Program-made: the position numbers and the translations under genes
The notes under the pieces: model-generated
What the model was told of the DNA's origin: nothing
The model's input: the letters and a program-made list of their open reading frames with translations, nothing else
Database searches by the model: none
Shown here: positions 8,206 to 16,253 of the stretch, piece after piece
Position numbering within the stretch: the first letter of the stretch is position 1
How the letters are laid out: every line of letters starts with the position of its first letter
DNA from: JACCXJ01 sp052387115
Lineage (GTDB): Bacteria; Pseudomonadota; Gammaproteobacteria; JACCXJ01
Length of the DNA: 25,952 bases
Direction of reading: 5' to 3'
NCBI GenBank assembly: GCA_052387115.1
Contig: JBQTJM010000061.1
Coordinates: forward strand, 1-25,952

Positions 8206-8232
8206 CCGTAATCGGGAAACCGTAATCGGGAA
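8206..8232. repeat. tandem 13/14-bp repeat before the terminator
   Basis: ccgtaatcgggaa is present at 8206-8218 and 8220-8232, one base apart. The second copy leads directly into the terminator stem. Confidence 0.85.
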
Positions 8233-8282
8233 CCCGGTAACGCCACGTTACCGATAACGCGGCGTTACCCGGGTTTCTTTTT
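8232..8282 (+). terminator. nested-hairpin terminator of the lipoprotein gene
   Basis: ACCCGGTAACGCC (8232-8244) pairs with GGCGTTACCCGGGT (8261-8274) with a single bulged G. Inside is a second small hairpin CGTTA-CCGA-TAACG (8246-8259), and TTTCTTTTT follows. Read on the minus strand there is no T tract, so it ends lipoprotein transcription and not that of the L,D-transpeptidase. Confidence 0.85.
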
Positions 8283-8299
8283 GGTTAATCCTCAGAGGC

Positions 8300-9268
8300 T
8301 TACTGAGGCTCGTCCCGCAAGCCGACCCCCGCCTCCACAGCCACCGCCCGGCTGATGAGCACCGGAATGCCCTTCCGGTCCGACACGGCCTGCTGCAACC
8401 GATCCCAGTCGACCGCATGCTGAGCGCCGCGGGTCGCCTCCGTGACCACACCGACCACCTGCGTGAAACTATCGTGGAAGGCGGCCGCGTCCTCGTCGAG
8501 CGGCGGGTGGGTCTCGAGATAGAGACCCCCGCTGAGCCAACCGATCTTGAAGGGCTGGTTGACGATCCGTACCGGCGTCCCCACCCGCACCTCGCCGAAC
8601 AGCCGTTCGATGTCCTTAGGATAGAGTCGCAGACAGCCATGGGTCACGCGCATACCGATCCCGAACGGCTTGTTGGTCCCGTGGATCAAATAACCGTCGT
8701 GCCCAAGCCGCAGGGCATACCGCCCGAGCGGATTGTCCGGACCGGGCGGGACCATCCTGGGCAGAGGATCGCCATCCGCGGCGTGTTCCTTCCGTATCGA
8801 CGCCGGCGGGTACCAGGCCGGGTTCAAGGTCTTGGCGACGATGCGCGTCACGCCCTGGGGGGTTTTCCAGTCCTGGCGACCGACGCTCACGGGATTGGTG
8901 ATGACGACCCTCGGCTCCCCCGGCTTGGCCTTGGGATAGTAGTACAGCCGCATCTCCGGGACGTTGATCACGATCCCCTCGCGCGGCGCCTGGGGCAGGA
9001 TGTACTGGCTCGGGATCACGACCTCGGTGTCGGCCCCCGGGATCCACGGATCCACCTTGGGGTTGGCGAGCCGCATCTCGCGATAACCCTGATCATAGGC
9101 CAGCCCGATGTCGAGGAGCGTGTCCTCGTATTCGCTCGTGGTGACGCCGAGCGAACCGACCACGGTATCGCCGTTCGCGGGTAAGAACACCGTATCGGGA
9201 TGCGCCGGGGTCGCCCATGAGAGCGCGGTCAGGGTAGAAAGCGCGGCAAGGGAAGGTAATTTCTTCAT
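8300..9268 (-). CDS. L,D-transpeptidase, YkuD family (ErfK/YbiS-like)
   Basis: The 322-residue periplasmic enzyme has a signal peptide (MKKLPSLAALSTLTALSW, cleavage near 22-25), a LysM-like segment (about 33-90) and a YkuD catalytic domain. The active site is complete: His196 in HGTNKPFGIG and His210-Gly-Cys212 in THGCLRLYPKD, where Cys212 is the nucleophile. This architecture is shared with the E. coli ErfK/YbiS/YcfS group, which joins Braun lipoprotein to diaminopimelate; other members form 3-3 crosslinks. The convergent lipoprotein gene with a C-terminal lysine suggests the anchoring role, as inference. An AT-rich 54-base gap upstream may hold its promoter. Confidence 0.9.
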   Translation of the reverse strand: MKKLPSLAALSTLTALSWATPAHPDTVFLPANGDTVVGSLGVTTSEYEDTLLDIGLAYDQGYREMRLANPKVDPWIPGADTEVVIPSQYILPQAPREGIVINVPEMRLYYYPKAKPGEPRVVITNPVSVGRQDWKTPQGVTRIVAKTLNPAWYPPASIRKEHAADGDPLPRMVPPGPDNPLGRYALRLGHDGYLIHGTNKPFGIGMRVTHGCLRLYPKDIERLFGEVRVGTPVRIVNQPFKIGWLSGGLYLETHPPLDEDAAAFHDSFTQVVGVVTEATRGAQHAVDWDRLQQAVSDRKGIPVLISRAVAVEAGVGLRDEPQ

Positions 9269-9322
9269 GGGCTTATGGTATTATGGTAGTTTATATTTAG
9301 CAATTAGACGATCCGACAGCCT

Positions 9323-10231
9323 TCAACCCGCCTTGCGTTGCGCCGCTGACAGGCGCTCCGTCATGAGGCCGTGCAGGTAACGCTCGAAGTCCTGTCTGAG
9401 CTCCGGGTGCTCCAGAGCGTACTCGACGGTGGCCTGCAGGTAGCCGAGCTTCGAGCCACAGTCATAGCGTTTGCCCTCGAATTCGAGCGACAGCACGGTC
9501 CTCTTCGTCAATAACTTGGCGATCGCGTCGGTTAGCTGGATCTCGCCGCCGGCACCTTGCTGCGTGTTTTCCAGGATCACCATGATGTCGGGCGGCAGGA
9601 GGTAACGTCCCACGACCCCGAGGTTCGACGGTGCGACCTCGGGGGCCGGTTTCTCGACGATGCTGTGGATCTTGCCGACGCGCGACTCGATGGTCTGCGT
9701 CTCGACGATCCCATAGCGGTTGGTTTCCTTCCTAGGGACCGGCTCCACCGCCAGGACACCGCAGTTGTAGCGATTGTAGAGGTCGACCATCTGGGTGAGA
9801 CAGCCGCGCTCGCGGTTGGCGATCAGGTCGTCGGCGAGCAGCACCGCAAAGGGTTGGACGCCGACCACCGGCTTGGCGCACAGAACGGCATGACCGAGCC
9901 CCAGAGGCTCGGCCTGGCGGATATAGATGCAGGAGACCTCGGGCGGCAAGATGTTCTGGACGAGGTCGAGCAGCTTGGCCTTGTTGTGCTTGCTGAGCTC
10001 GACCTCCAGCTCATAGGCCTTGTCGAAGTGGTCGGGGATCGACCATTTATTGCGCCCGGTGACGAAGATGAGCTCGGTGATCCCGGCCGCCACCGCCTCC
10101 TCGACCGCGTACTGCACGAGCGGTTTGTCCACGATCGGCAGCATCTCCTTGGGATTGGCCTTGGTCGCCGGCAAGAACCGGGTCCCGAGGCCGGCGACTG
10201 GGAATACCGCCTTTTTGATCGCTTGTGTCAT
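9323..10231 (-). CDS. galU: UTP-glucose-1-phosphate uridylyltransferase
   Basis: The 302-residue enzyme makes UDP-glucose from UTP and glucose-1-phosphate for polysaccharides and lipopolysaccharide. It has the nucleotidyl-transfer motif AGLGTRFLPATKANPKEM near residue 12, IVEKPAPEVAPSN, and the C-terminal block YDCGSKLGYLQATVEYAL. The length equals E. coli GalU. GGAG lies 9 bases before the ATG at 10231; a longer open frame upstream is not needed. It is the last gene of the mfnF-pabB-mfnE-manC-galU run, 31 bases after manC. Confidence 0.96.
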   Translation of the reverse strand: MTQAIKKAVFPVAGLGTRFLPATKANPKEMLPIVDKPLVQYAVEEAVAAGITELIFVTGRNKWSIPDHFDKAYELEVELSKHNKAKLLDLVQNILPPEVSCIYIRQAEPLGLGHAVLCAKPVVGVQPFAVLLADDLIANRERGCLTQMVDLYNRYNCGVLAVEPVPRKETNRYGIVETQTIESRVGKIHSIVEKPAPEVAPSNLGVVGRYLLPPDIMVILENTQQGAGGEIQLTDAIAKLLTKRTVLSLEFEGKRYDCGSKLGYLQATVEYALEHPELRQDFERYLHGLMTERLSAAQRKAG

Positions 10232-10262
10232 GGTTCGATTCTCCGAAGCGTTTCGTTTGCGG

Positions 10263-11759
10263 TTATGCACGCTTATAGGCGTCCTCGAAGCGCACGATGT
10301 CGTCCTCTCCCAGGTAAGGCCCCGATTGGACTTCGATCAGCTCCAAGGGGATGGTGCCCGGGTTCTCCAGCCGGTGCTTGACCCCGAGCGGGATGTAGGT
10401 CGATTGATTCTCCGAGAGCAGGAACGCCTCGTCCCCGCGTACGACTCGGGCGGTCCCGCGCACCACGATCCAATGCTCGGCGCGGTGATGGTGCATCTGC
10501 AGCGACAGCTTGCCGCCCGGTTTGACGACGATGCGCTTGACCTGGAAGCGTTCTCCCTCATCGAGCCCTTCGTAGCTCCCCCAGGGGCGATAGACCCGCC
10601 TATGGTTCAGACGTTCCTCGCGACCATGCTCCTTCAGCCAGGCGATGATCTGCTTGACGTCCTGCGCGCGCTCCTTTGCGACCACCATGACGGCGTCGGC
10701 GGTCTCCACGACGACCAGGTCCCGGCACCCCAGCGCCGCCAGGAACCGCGACTCCGAGCGCAGCAAGCTCCCGCGCGAATCGATGGCGCACACGTCACCG
10801 TGGACGACGTTGCCGTCGGGGTCTTTCTCGGACGCCTCCCAGAGGCTCGCCCAGGAACCGACGTCGGACCATCCGGCGCCGAGCGAGACCACCACGGCCT
10901 GACCGTCGGCGCCGGCGATCCGCTCCATGACGGCATAGTCGACCGAGTCGCTCGGGCAGGCCGTAAAGGCCTCCGGGTCCAAGCGCAGGAAGTCGCTGTC
11001 CTCGGCGGCCCCGTAGCAGGCCGCCCGACACCCGGCGAGGATGTCGGGCCGGTGCGCCTCGATGGCCGTGAGCCAAGCCGAAGCGCGCATGAGAAAGATC
11101 CCGCTGTTCCAGTGGTAGCCGCCGGCGGCCAGATACGATGCGGCGGTGGGGGCATCGGGTTTCTCGATGAAGGCATCGATCCGGTGGATCTCGTGCATGC
11201 GCCCCTCCGGCGTTGGTGGCGTCGCGGTGAGGCCACGATAGGCAGCGCCCTGCCGGATGTAGCCGTAGCCGGTCTCGGGCCGGTCCGGCACGATGCCGAA
11301 AGTCACCACCGCCCCCTCGTCGGCCGGTCCGAGCCCACGGGCCACCGCCCGAAGGAAAGCGGCGAGATCGCCGACGATGTGGTCCGAGGGCATCATGAGC
11401 AGCAACGGATCCTGCCCGTCCTGGTTGCAGAGGAGGGCCGCCGAGGTCAAAGCCGGCGCGGTGTTGCGCCCGACGGGCTCGAGCACGATGCGCGACGGGC
11501 GCACCCCCGACTGCCGCACCTGCTCGGCGACCAGGAAACGGTGCTCCTCGTTGCAGACGATGAGGGGGTCCCCGACCGTCAGCCCGCCCGCCTCGGCACG
11601 CTCATCGTCTCCAAAACCACGGAGCCGGGTGACGGTCTGCTGGAGCAAGGTCGCGGTGCCCAAGAGATCCAGGAACTGTTTGGGATAATGCTCCCGCGAT
11701 AAGGGCCACAGGCGGGTGCCGCCCCCGCCGGCCAGGATGATCGGATAGAGCATGGTCAT
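10263..11759 (-). CDS. manC: mannose-1-phosphate guanylyltransferase / mannose-6-phosphate isomerase
   Basis: The 498-residue bifunctional protein makes GDP-mannose. The N-terminal nucleotidyltransferase starts with YPIILAGGGGTRLWPLSRE and continues with PKQFLDLLG. The C-terminal type II isomerase cupin has RPWGSYEGLDEGERFQVKRI and LQMHHHRAEHWIVVRG. I place the start at 11759 (MTMLYPII), directly before the conserved domain. The open frame reaches 11840, but that part translates the 12-bp leader repeat. GDP-mannose and the UDP-glucose from galU next door would feed exopolysaccharide or O-antigen, which fits the pairing. Confidence 0.95.
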   Translation of the reverse strand: MTMLYPIILAGGGGTRLWPLSREHYPKQFLDLLGTATLLQQTVTRLRGFGDDERAEAGGLTVGDPLIVCNEEHRFLVAEQVRQSGVRPSRIVLEPVGRNTAPALTSAALLCNQDGQDPLLLMMPSDHIVGDLAAFLRAVARGLGPADEGAVVTFGIVPDRPETGYGYIRQGAAYRGLTATPPTPEGRMHEIHRIDAFIEKPDAPTAASYLAAGGYHWNSGIFLMRASAWLTAIEAHRPDILAGCRAACYGAAEDSDFLRLDPEAFTACPSDSVDYAVMERIAGADGQAVVVSLGAGWSDVGSWASLWEASEKDPDGNVVHGDVCAIDSRGSLLRSESRFLAALGCRDLVVVETADAVMVVAKERAQDVKQIIAWLKEHGREERLNHRRVYRPWGSYEGLDEGERFQVKRIVVKPGGKLSLQMHHHRAEHWIVVRGTARVVRGDEAFLLSENQSTYIPLGVKHRLENPGTIPLELIEVQSGPYLGEDDIVRFEDAYKRA

Positions 11760-11768
11760 CGATCGTCG

Positions 11769-11792
11769 CCAAAAATAATGCCAAAAATAATG
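11769..11792. repeat. tandem 12-bp repeat before manC
   Basis: ccaaaaataatg is duplicated exactly (11769-11780, 11781-11792) between the mfnE-like gene and manC. It is the AT-richest patch of the operon, on the minus strand reading CATTATTTTTGG twice. It could be a regulator site or an internal promoter element. Confidence 0.85.
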
Positions 11793-11805
11793 ATATAAAT
11801 CATCC

Positions 11806-12411
11806 TCATGAGGCAATGCGCGTCTCGGGTCGCGCCGCATCCCGCACTATCGGCCCAATCGCACGGTGGTCGGTGCGCCCGAGCCACCACGTCTCCACGG
11901 CGGTACACGCCAGGGCGCCGGGGAAAACAGCGTCCAGGGATCCCTGCGCGAAGAGATCCGTCGCCCGGTGAACGCCCGGGCTCGGCGCGCGCGATTTGAC
12001 CAGCGCCAGATCCGTCGCCCCCATCTGTCCCGCGACCCACAGCGCCAGGCTGTCGGAGCTCACCTCCCAGCTCGCACGCACCCCCCGCGCGCCGTCCGGT
12101 CCGGGGATCCACACCGGCACCCGGCCCGTGGCGAGTGCCTCGCGAACCTGGGACAGGCCGGCGGCGGCCACGAGCCGCCCCTCGATCCCTGCCATCATGA
12201 GCCCGTACTGCGCCATGGCCAAGAGCGCCATGGCATGGGCGGTCGTGTCGGCATAGCCCTGGTGCGCTTGAGCACGCCGCACGAGATCCGCGAACGGTCC
12301 CCCGCCCGGCACGATCACGACCCTCCCCCCGCCGTGCAGGGCGAGTGCCGCGAGCCAGGCCGGCAACTCCGCCGCATAGGCTAGGCTCCCGCCGATCTTA
12401 ACCACCCACAT
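11806..12411 (-). CDS. mfnE: amino acid kinase family protein, MfnE-like
   Basis: The 201-residue protein has the amino-acid-kinase fold: VVKIGGSL at residues 3-10 for phosphate binding and VIVPGGGPFADLVRR near 33-47. In methanogens the homologue MfnE phosphorylates aminomethylfuran phosphate in methanofuran synthesis, and methylotrophic bacteria carry similar short kinases in their H4MPT/methanofuran clusters. Its place next to mfnF-type and pabB genes supports this role. The start overlaps the end of pabB by 14 bases, so translation is likely coupled. The family call is firm; the exact substrate is inferred from context. Confidence 0.75.
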   Translation of the reverse strand: MWVVKIGGSLAYAAELPAWLAALALHGGGRVVIVPGGGPFADLVRRAQAHQGYADTTAHAMALLAMAQYGLMMAGIEGRLVAAAGLSQVREALATGRVPVWIPGPDGARGVRASWEVSSDSLALWVAGQMGATDLALVKSRAPSPGVHRATDLFAQGSLDAVFPGALACTAVETWWLGRTDHRAIGPIVRDAARPETRIAS

Positions 12412-13789
12412 GCGATCTCCCCACGTAGCTCAAGAGCCGCAACAAGGCCTGGGCCTTGTCCAGGGTCTCCTGGTACTCGGCCTCCGGGTCCGAGTCCATG
12501 ACGATCCCGCCCCCGGCCCAGGCATGGATCCAGCCGCCCTGGTAGACCAGCGTGCGGATGGCGATGTTCAGGTCCATGGCCCCGTCGAAGCCGACGTAGC
12601 CGATGGCCCCGCAGTAGACCCCGCGCCGGTGGGGTTCTAGCTCCTCGATGATCTGCATGGCCCGGAGCTTGGGCGCGCCCGTGATCGAGCCTCCCGGGAA
12701 GCAGCCTTCCAAGAGGTCCAGGGCGTGCCGGCCCTCGGCCAGGCGACCGGTGACCGTGCTGACCAGGTGATGCACCGTCTGGAAGCTCTCGACCTCGAAG
12801 AGGGCGGGCACCTCGATAGAGCCGAGCGCGCAAGTCTTGCCGAGGTCGTTGCGCAGTAGATCCACGATCATGAGGTTCTCGGCGATGTCCTTGGCGCTGG
12901 CGCGCAGCTCCAGCGCCAGCGCGCGGTCGCGCACCTTGTTGGCGGAGCGGGGGCGGGTGCCCTTGATGGGTCGGGTCTCGACCTTGCGCCCCCTCACCTC
13001 CAGGAAGCGCTCCGGCGAGGTGCTCAAGACCGCCCCCTCGGGCAGGCGCAGATAGGCCGAGAACGGCGCCGGATTGAGCCCCTGCAACGTCCGGTAGGCA
13101 TTCCAGGCGTCGCCCTCGGCTGGTGCCGAGAAGCGCTGGGCGAGGTTGACCTGGTAGCAGTCCCCGTCCCGGATATAGCGCTTGATGCGGTCGAACGCAC
13201 GGCGGTAGTCTCCGTGGTCCATATTGGAGACCACAGCGGAGAGCACCCGGAACGGCCGCCGCGGGGCCGGGGCCGTGCCCCCAAGGACGAGCGCGCGGAT
13301 CGGCTCCCATTCATCGAGGCTACGCTCATCCCGGCCGGCACACACGAGATGGCAGCGCCGTGTCGCATGGTCCGCGACCACGGCCCAGTCGTAGAGGCCG
13401 ATGGCCAGGTCCGGAAGGTCCAGGTCCGCCGCCGCGACGTTCGGGAGGCGTTCCAGCCGTCGCGCCAGATCATAGGCGAAGTAGCCGATGGCCCCGCCCG
13501 CGAACGGCAGTGCGGAGACCGCCGGTTGATACGGCAAGAGCACGTCTTTGAGCAACTGGAACGGGCGGGCATTGGAGACCCGGGTTCCCAATCGAGACCG
13601 GATCTCGGTATCGCGTCCGCGGCTCGTGAGCGTCAGGTACGGCTGGGCGGCGAAGACATCGTAGCGCCCCCGGCCCCCGCCGATACCGCCGCTGTCGAGG
13701 AACACCGAACCGCTGAGGTGGGCGAGCCCTGCGAATCGCGCCCCGGTGTCGCGCTCGTAGTCGATCTCTTCTATTCGGGGGTAGGGCAT
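12398..13789 (-). CDS. pabB: aminodeoxychorismate synthase component I
   Basis: The 463-residue chorismate-binding enzyme makes 4-amino-4-deoxychorismate, the precursor of p-aminobenzoate. PIKGTRPR carries the active-site lysine that marks PabB against anthranilate synthase (PIAGT). DLLRNDLGK, CFPGGSITGAPKLRAM and GAIGYVGFDGAMDLNIAIRT complete the catalytic domain. The frame is open to 14419, but that part is the shadow of mfnF; the ATG at 13789 gives the E. coli-like length. Its start lies inside the last 19 bases of mfnF and its end overlaps the kinase gene. p-Aminobenzoate is needed for folate and for the arylamine part of H4MPT, which explains its place here. Confidence 0.93.
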   Translation of the reverse strand: MPYPRIEEIDYERDTGARFAGLAHLSGSVFLDSGGIGGGRGRYDVFAAQPYLTLTSRGRDTEIRSRLGTRVSNARPFQLLKDVLLPYQPAVSALPFAGGAIGYFAYDLARRLERLPNVAAADLDLPDLAIGLYDWAVVADHATRRCHLVCAGRDERSLDEWEPIRALVLGGTAPAPRRPFRVLSAVVSNMDHGDYRRAFDRIKRYIRDGDCYQVNLAQRFSAPAEGDAWNAYRTLQGLNPAPFSAYLRLPEGAVLSTSPERFLEVRGRKVETRPIKGTRPRSANKVRDRALALELRASAKDIAENLMIVDLLRNDLGKTCALGSIEVPALFEVESFQTVHHLVSTVTGRLAEGRHALDLLEGCFPGGSITGAPKLRAMQIIEELEPHRRGVYCGAIGYVGFDGAMDLNIAIRTLVYQGGWIHAWAGGGIVMDSDPEAEYQETLDKAQALLRLLSYVGRSHVGG

Positions 13790-14802
13790 GCCTTCAAGAG
13801 GTAGGCGAGGGCCGCGGCCGGCGCGCACTGGGCGCCTTGGTCTCGGAGCGCCTCCGGCCCTTCCAGGAACGCCGAAAAGTCCACGTAGGGTTGATCGAGC
13901 TGTCTCGCCAATTCCCGCACCAGAAAACGCCCGACGCCGGCACCGACGAATGGCACGGGCCCTTCGGGATCCCGCGACAGCACCCGCTCCAGGGCCGCGC
14001 GCAAGGTCACGAGCTGCGCCTGCGCCAGATACCCGGCGAGCGCCTGCCAGGCGCGCATCGGGGCGGCCTTGAGGTCGCGCCCCAGCATCCGCGCGATGCG
14101 CCGCGCGCAGTCCTCGGGCGCGGTGCCGGCCCCGTCCGCGGTCTGGCGCGGCCGCTCCCCGAGCCGACCGAGCAGGCCGTAGACGTCGGCCATGGTCGCG
14201 AAGGGCTCGGCGGTCAAGCGCTGCCATTCCCCGGCGAACGGTACCCGCTCCGCCACCGCCATGATCGGGGTGCGGATGGCGCCGGTGTAGACCAACTCCT
14301 CGCTCCGCAGGCGCTCCCCGTCGGTATAACCCTGGTATTGTACCCGTCCCCCGCCGACGCGGACGAGATCGGTGGTGGTGCTGCCGATGTCGATGAGCAC
14401 CCCGCGCTCGGCCTTCCACGCGGAAAAGACGGCGCTCGCATGCCAGTTCGCCGAGGCGATGTCGAGGGCGTGATCTCCGGCCCGTGCCGGGGGGATAAAG
14501 CCCAGTCGGCCGGCATAGACCGAAACGTCATCGCTCCCGAGCCGTCGCGTCATGAAGGCCACCAGTGCCCGCACGCCTTCCTCACGGTCACGAAAGCAGT
14601 CGGCCAACTCTCCCGTCATGGTGAGCGCGTGGCGCCGCGTGTCGCTTATGAGTGCGGCCGGCAGGGCAGCCAGCGCCTCATCCAGCCGATGGAGGCCCTC
14701 CCAGAGCCGGCACGGGACCTCCCAGACGCCCACGAGCCGGCCCGCCGCATCGAGCGCCGCGCACTTGAGGTGGGCACCCCCGATGTCCCAGCCCGCGATC
14801 AT
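13771..14802 (-). CDS. mfnF: H4MPT-linked C1 transfer pathway protein, MfnF-like
   Basis: The 343-residue product belongs to the hydantoinase/oxoprolinase-like ASKHA-fold family found only with H4MPT/methanofuran genes; in methanogens MfnF joins aminomethylfuran diphosphate to tyramine. It has GWDIGGAHLKCA at the N-terminus, GVLIDIGSTTTDLV in the middle and GAGVGRFLVREL near the C-terminus, the phosphate-binding loops of the fold. The ATG at 14802 starts directly before GWDIGG. It would form ATGA with the stop of a preceding mfnD, and a 26-codon remnant of mfnD is still there. The open frame continues to 14889 through that remnant. The intact mfnD now lies 8 kb away, beyond the island. Confidence 0.85.
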   Translation of the reverse strand: MIAGWDIGGAHLKCAALDAAGRLVGVWEVPCRLWEGLHRLDEALAALPAALISDTRRHALTMTGELADCFRDREEGVRALVAFMTRRLGSDDVSVYAGRLGFIPPARAGDHALDIASANWHASAVFSAWKAERGVLIDIGSTTTDLVRVGGGRVQYQGYTDGERLRSEELVYTGAIRTPIMAVAERVPFAGEWQRLTAEPFATMADVYGLLGRLGERPRQTADGAGTAPEDCARRIARMLGRDLKAAPMRAWQALAGYLAQAQLVTLRAALERVLSRDPEGPVPFVGAGVGRFLVRELARQLDQPYVDFSAFLEGPEALRDQGAQCAPAAALAYLLKACPTPE

Positions 14803-14876
14803 GGAGGCGGGGCCGTCACCGGGCGATGGGCCGTGGACACCTCCATCGTCTTCCTGCCGGTCCCGATCGCCCACGG
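14785..14876. repeat. left direct repeat of the island (mfnD end/mfnF start)
   Basis: These 92 bases match 22649-22740 at 86 positions in the same orientation. On the minus strand they contain the last 26 codons of an mfnD-like gene with its stop and, by ATGA overlap, the first six codons (MIAGWD) of mfnF. Similarity stops abruptly at both ends. The copy is joined to the intact mfnF. Confidence 0.93.
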
Positions 14877-14889
14877 AGCGCGACCTCAT

Positions 14890-14918
14890 GCTATACGGGC
14901 AATACCAGCAGCTTTCAA
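14890..14918 (-). promoter_or_regulatory. promoter at the island edge, reading into mfnF
   Basis: On the minus strand TTGAAA (14918-14913) and TATAGC (14895-14890) are separated by exactly 17 bases, a good sigma-70 match. It lies just inside the island, 88 bases before the mfnF start, and points at the mfnF-pabB-mfnE-manC-galU operon. Confidence 0.55.
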
Positions 14919-14992
14919 GGAGGCAACCCCTCGGGGACGAACAGGGCCTTTAAAATCCCTATTCGCGCTCGTGCTTCGCGATAGCCACGACG

Positions 14993-15307
14993 CTACTTCC
15001 CTGCCACCGCCAACAACGCCTTGGGATTGGTACGCGCAATAGCGAGCAGCGTTCGCGCTGCGCCACTGGGCTGCTTGCGGCCTTGCTCCCACCCCTGCAG
15101 CGTGCGAACCGATACGCCCAGCAGCGCTGCGAACTGGGACTGCGAGAGGCCGGTCTTTTCTCGCGCTTCGATCGCCGCCGAGTAGACGACGTTGCCCTGC
15201 CCGGCCTTCATTTCACGCACAGACTGCAGCAACTCAGCAGCAAGGTCGCGCTCGGCCTCATATGCCTCGAGTTCAGCATCGGTCAGCGGCCTAGTTTTTG
15301 ATGACAC
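14993..15307 (-). CDS. XRE-family antitoxin of a RelE-type module
   Basis: The 104-residue protein has a helix-turn-helix of the Cro/CI type at about 50-90 (REKTGLSQSQFAALLGVSV, then RTLQGWEQGRKQPSG), preceded by a helical N-terminus. This is typical of NadS/HigA2-like antitoxins encoded downstream of a RelE/HigB toxin. It would bind the toxin and repress the shared promoter. Its start overlaps the toxin's end by 17 bases. Both genes look intact. Confidence 0.85.
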   Translation of the reverse strand: MSSKTRPLTDAELEAYEAERDLAAELLQSVREMKAGQGNVVYSAAIEAREKTGLSQSQFAALLGVSVRTLQGWEQGRKQPSGAARTLLAIARTNPKALLAVAGK

Positions 15308-15602
15308 GACGAATCTCCTTGAGCTTGGAGCCGGTTAGGTTGTCGATCTTGGCTTTTGCGTACAGGGTGAGGAGCACGACTTCCTCCTCGGCCGTACGAA
15401 TGAAGTAGATGACGCGAACACCTCCGGACTTGCCGGAACTCGCCCGACGCCAGCGAACCTTTCGGATACCGCCGGATTCGGGTACCACGTCTCCGGCGTC
15501 GGGACGTTCAGCAATGTACGCTGCGAACGCACCTCGCTCTTCCTCGCTCCAGTAGAGCGGCCATTGCTTCTGGAAGAGCGGCGTCTCGACGACCGTGAAC
15601 AC
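15291..15602 (-). CDS. RelE/ParE-superfamily toxin (HigB2-like)
   Basis: The 103-residue protein shows the family pattern FTVVETPLFQKQW, then IRKVRW, GGVRVIYFI and VLLTLYAKAKIDNL, with the C-terminal helix LKEIRRVIK. Members cleave mRNA at the ribosome. The toxin-first order and overlap with an XRE antitoxin are the HigBA/NadS arrangement. It is the first gene inside the island on this side and may help keep the region in the genome. Confidence 0.85.
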   Translation of the reverse strand: MFTVVETPLFQKQWPLYWSEEERGAFAAYIAERPDAGDVVPESGGIRKVRWRRASSGKSGGVRVIYFIRTAEEEVVLLTLYAKAKIDNLTGSKLKEIRRVIKN

Positions 15603-15806
15603 GCGGCGACTATACGCCTAAGGCGCACAGTCGTCTAGCGGGGTCGCTGTATGCGGGCATAACGGTACGCGAGTTGAGCGTCACCCCTTGACGAGGCTGC
15701 CCAGCAGCGTCCGGCGGTCGTTATCAGCGGCGAGGCCTAACCAAACATATTTGAAATTACGGGTACATCTCCAAGGTCCCTGTCGCTCCGGGATAGGCAT
15801 CGTCTT

Positions 15807-15933
15807 TTCTCCCTCTCCCTCCGGGTCCCTCCGGGAGAGGGTTGGGGTGAGGGGATCGGAATCATCAACGAAAGTGGACGAAAGTGTTTGATTTGATTCC
15901 CCTCATCCTAGCCTTCTCCCTGAGGGAGAAGGG
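15807..15933. repeat. inverted pair of REP-like elements
   Basis: The left half has ccctctccctccgggtccct followed by a gggagaggg palindrome and ttggggtgagggg (to 15854). The right half (15899-15933) is an imperfect inverted copy, cccctcatcctag then ccttctccctgagggagaagg. The arms face each other about 45 bases apart, as in a BIME or small MITE. The REP-type family with gggagaggg...ggtgagggg is common in proteobacterial intergenic DNA. No gene lies within. Confidence 0.7.
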
Positions 15934-16253
15934 ACTCGCAGACTTGTTGAAGTGGTTCTGTACGACCATCGGCTGCGTTAGAATCTACCACCAAGCCAAG
16001 CCGGCCTCATCGTAATGGCGGTGACGAGCCGGATGCGTTCCATCGCCGGCGTCGGCGAGGTGATAGTGCAGGACTGGCAGACAGCCGGATTACGCAAGCC
16101 CTCGATGATCAAGCCGGTCATCACCACGCGTTCCCCGGAGCCCCTCGTATTTCATCCGGGCCGTGCTGGCCGAGCGTGCGGGACAAGGACGCAATGGGCG
16201 GTGGCCGCCGTTGGCTCGCGCGCGGCCCGGTGCTCCGGCAGCAGAGCCCTGGG
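15934..16253. other. gene-free stretch between the REP pair and the repeat array
   Basis: No recognisable coding region. A plus-strand frame from 16015 runs into the 21-bp array, but its N-terminal part resembles no known family and no ribosome binding site precedes it. Confidence 0.5.

Noticed and set aside
12398..14419. A 673-residue pabB with an extra N-terminal domain
   Set aside because: The upstream part overlaps mfnF antiframe and is R/A-rich shadow sequence; the ATG at 13789 gives the normal PabB length.
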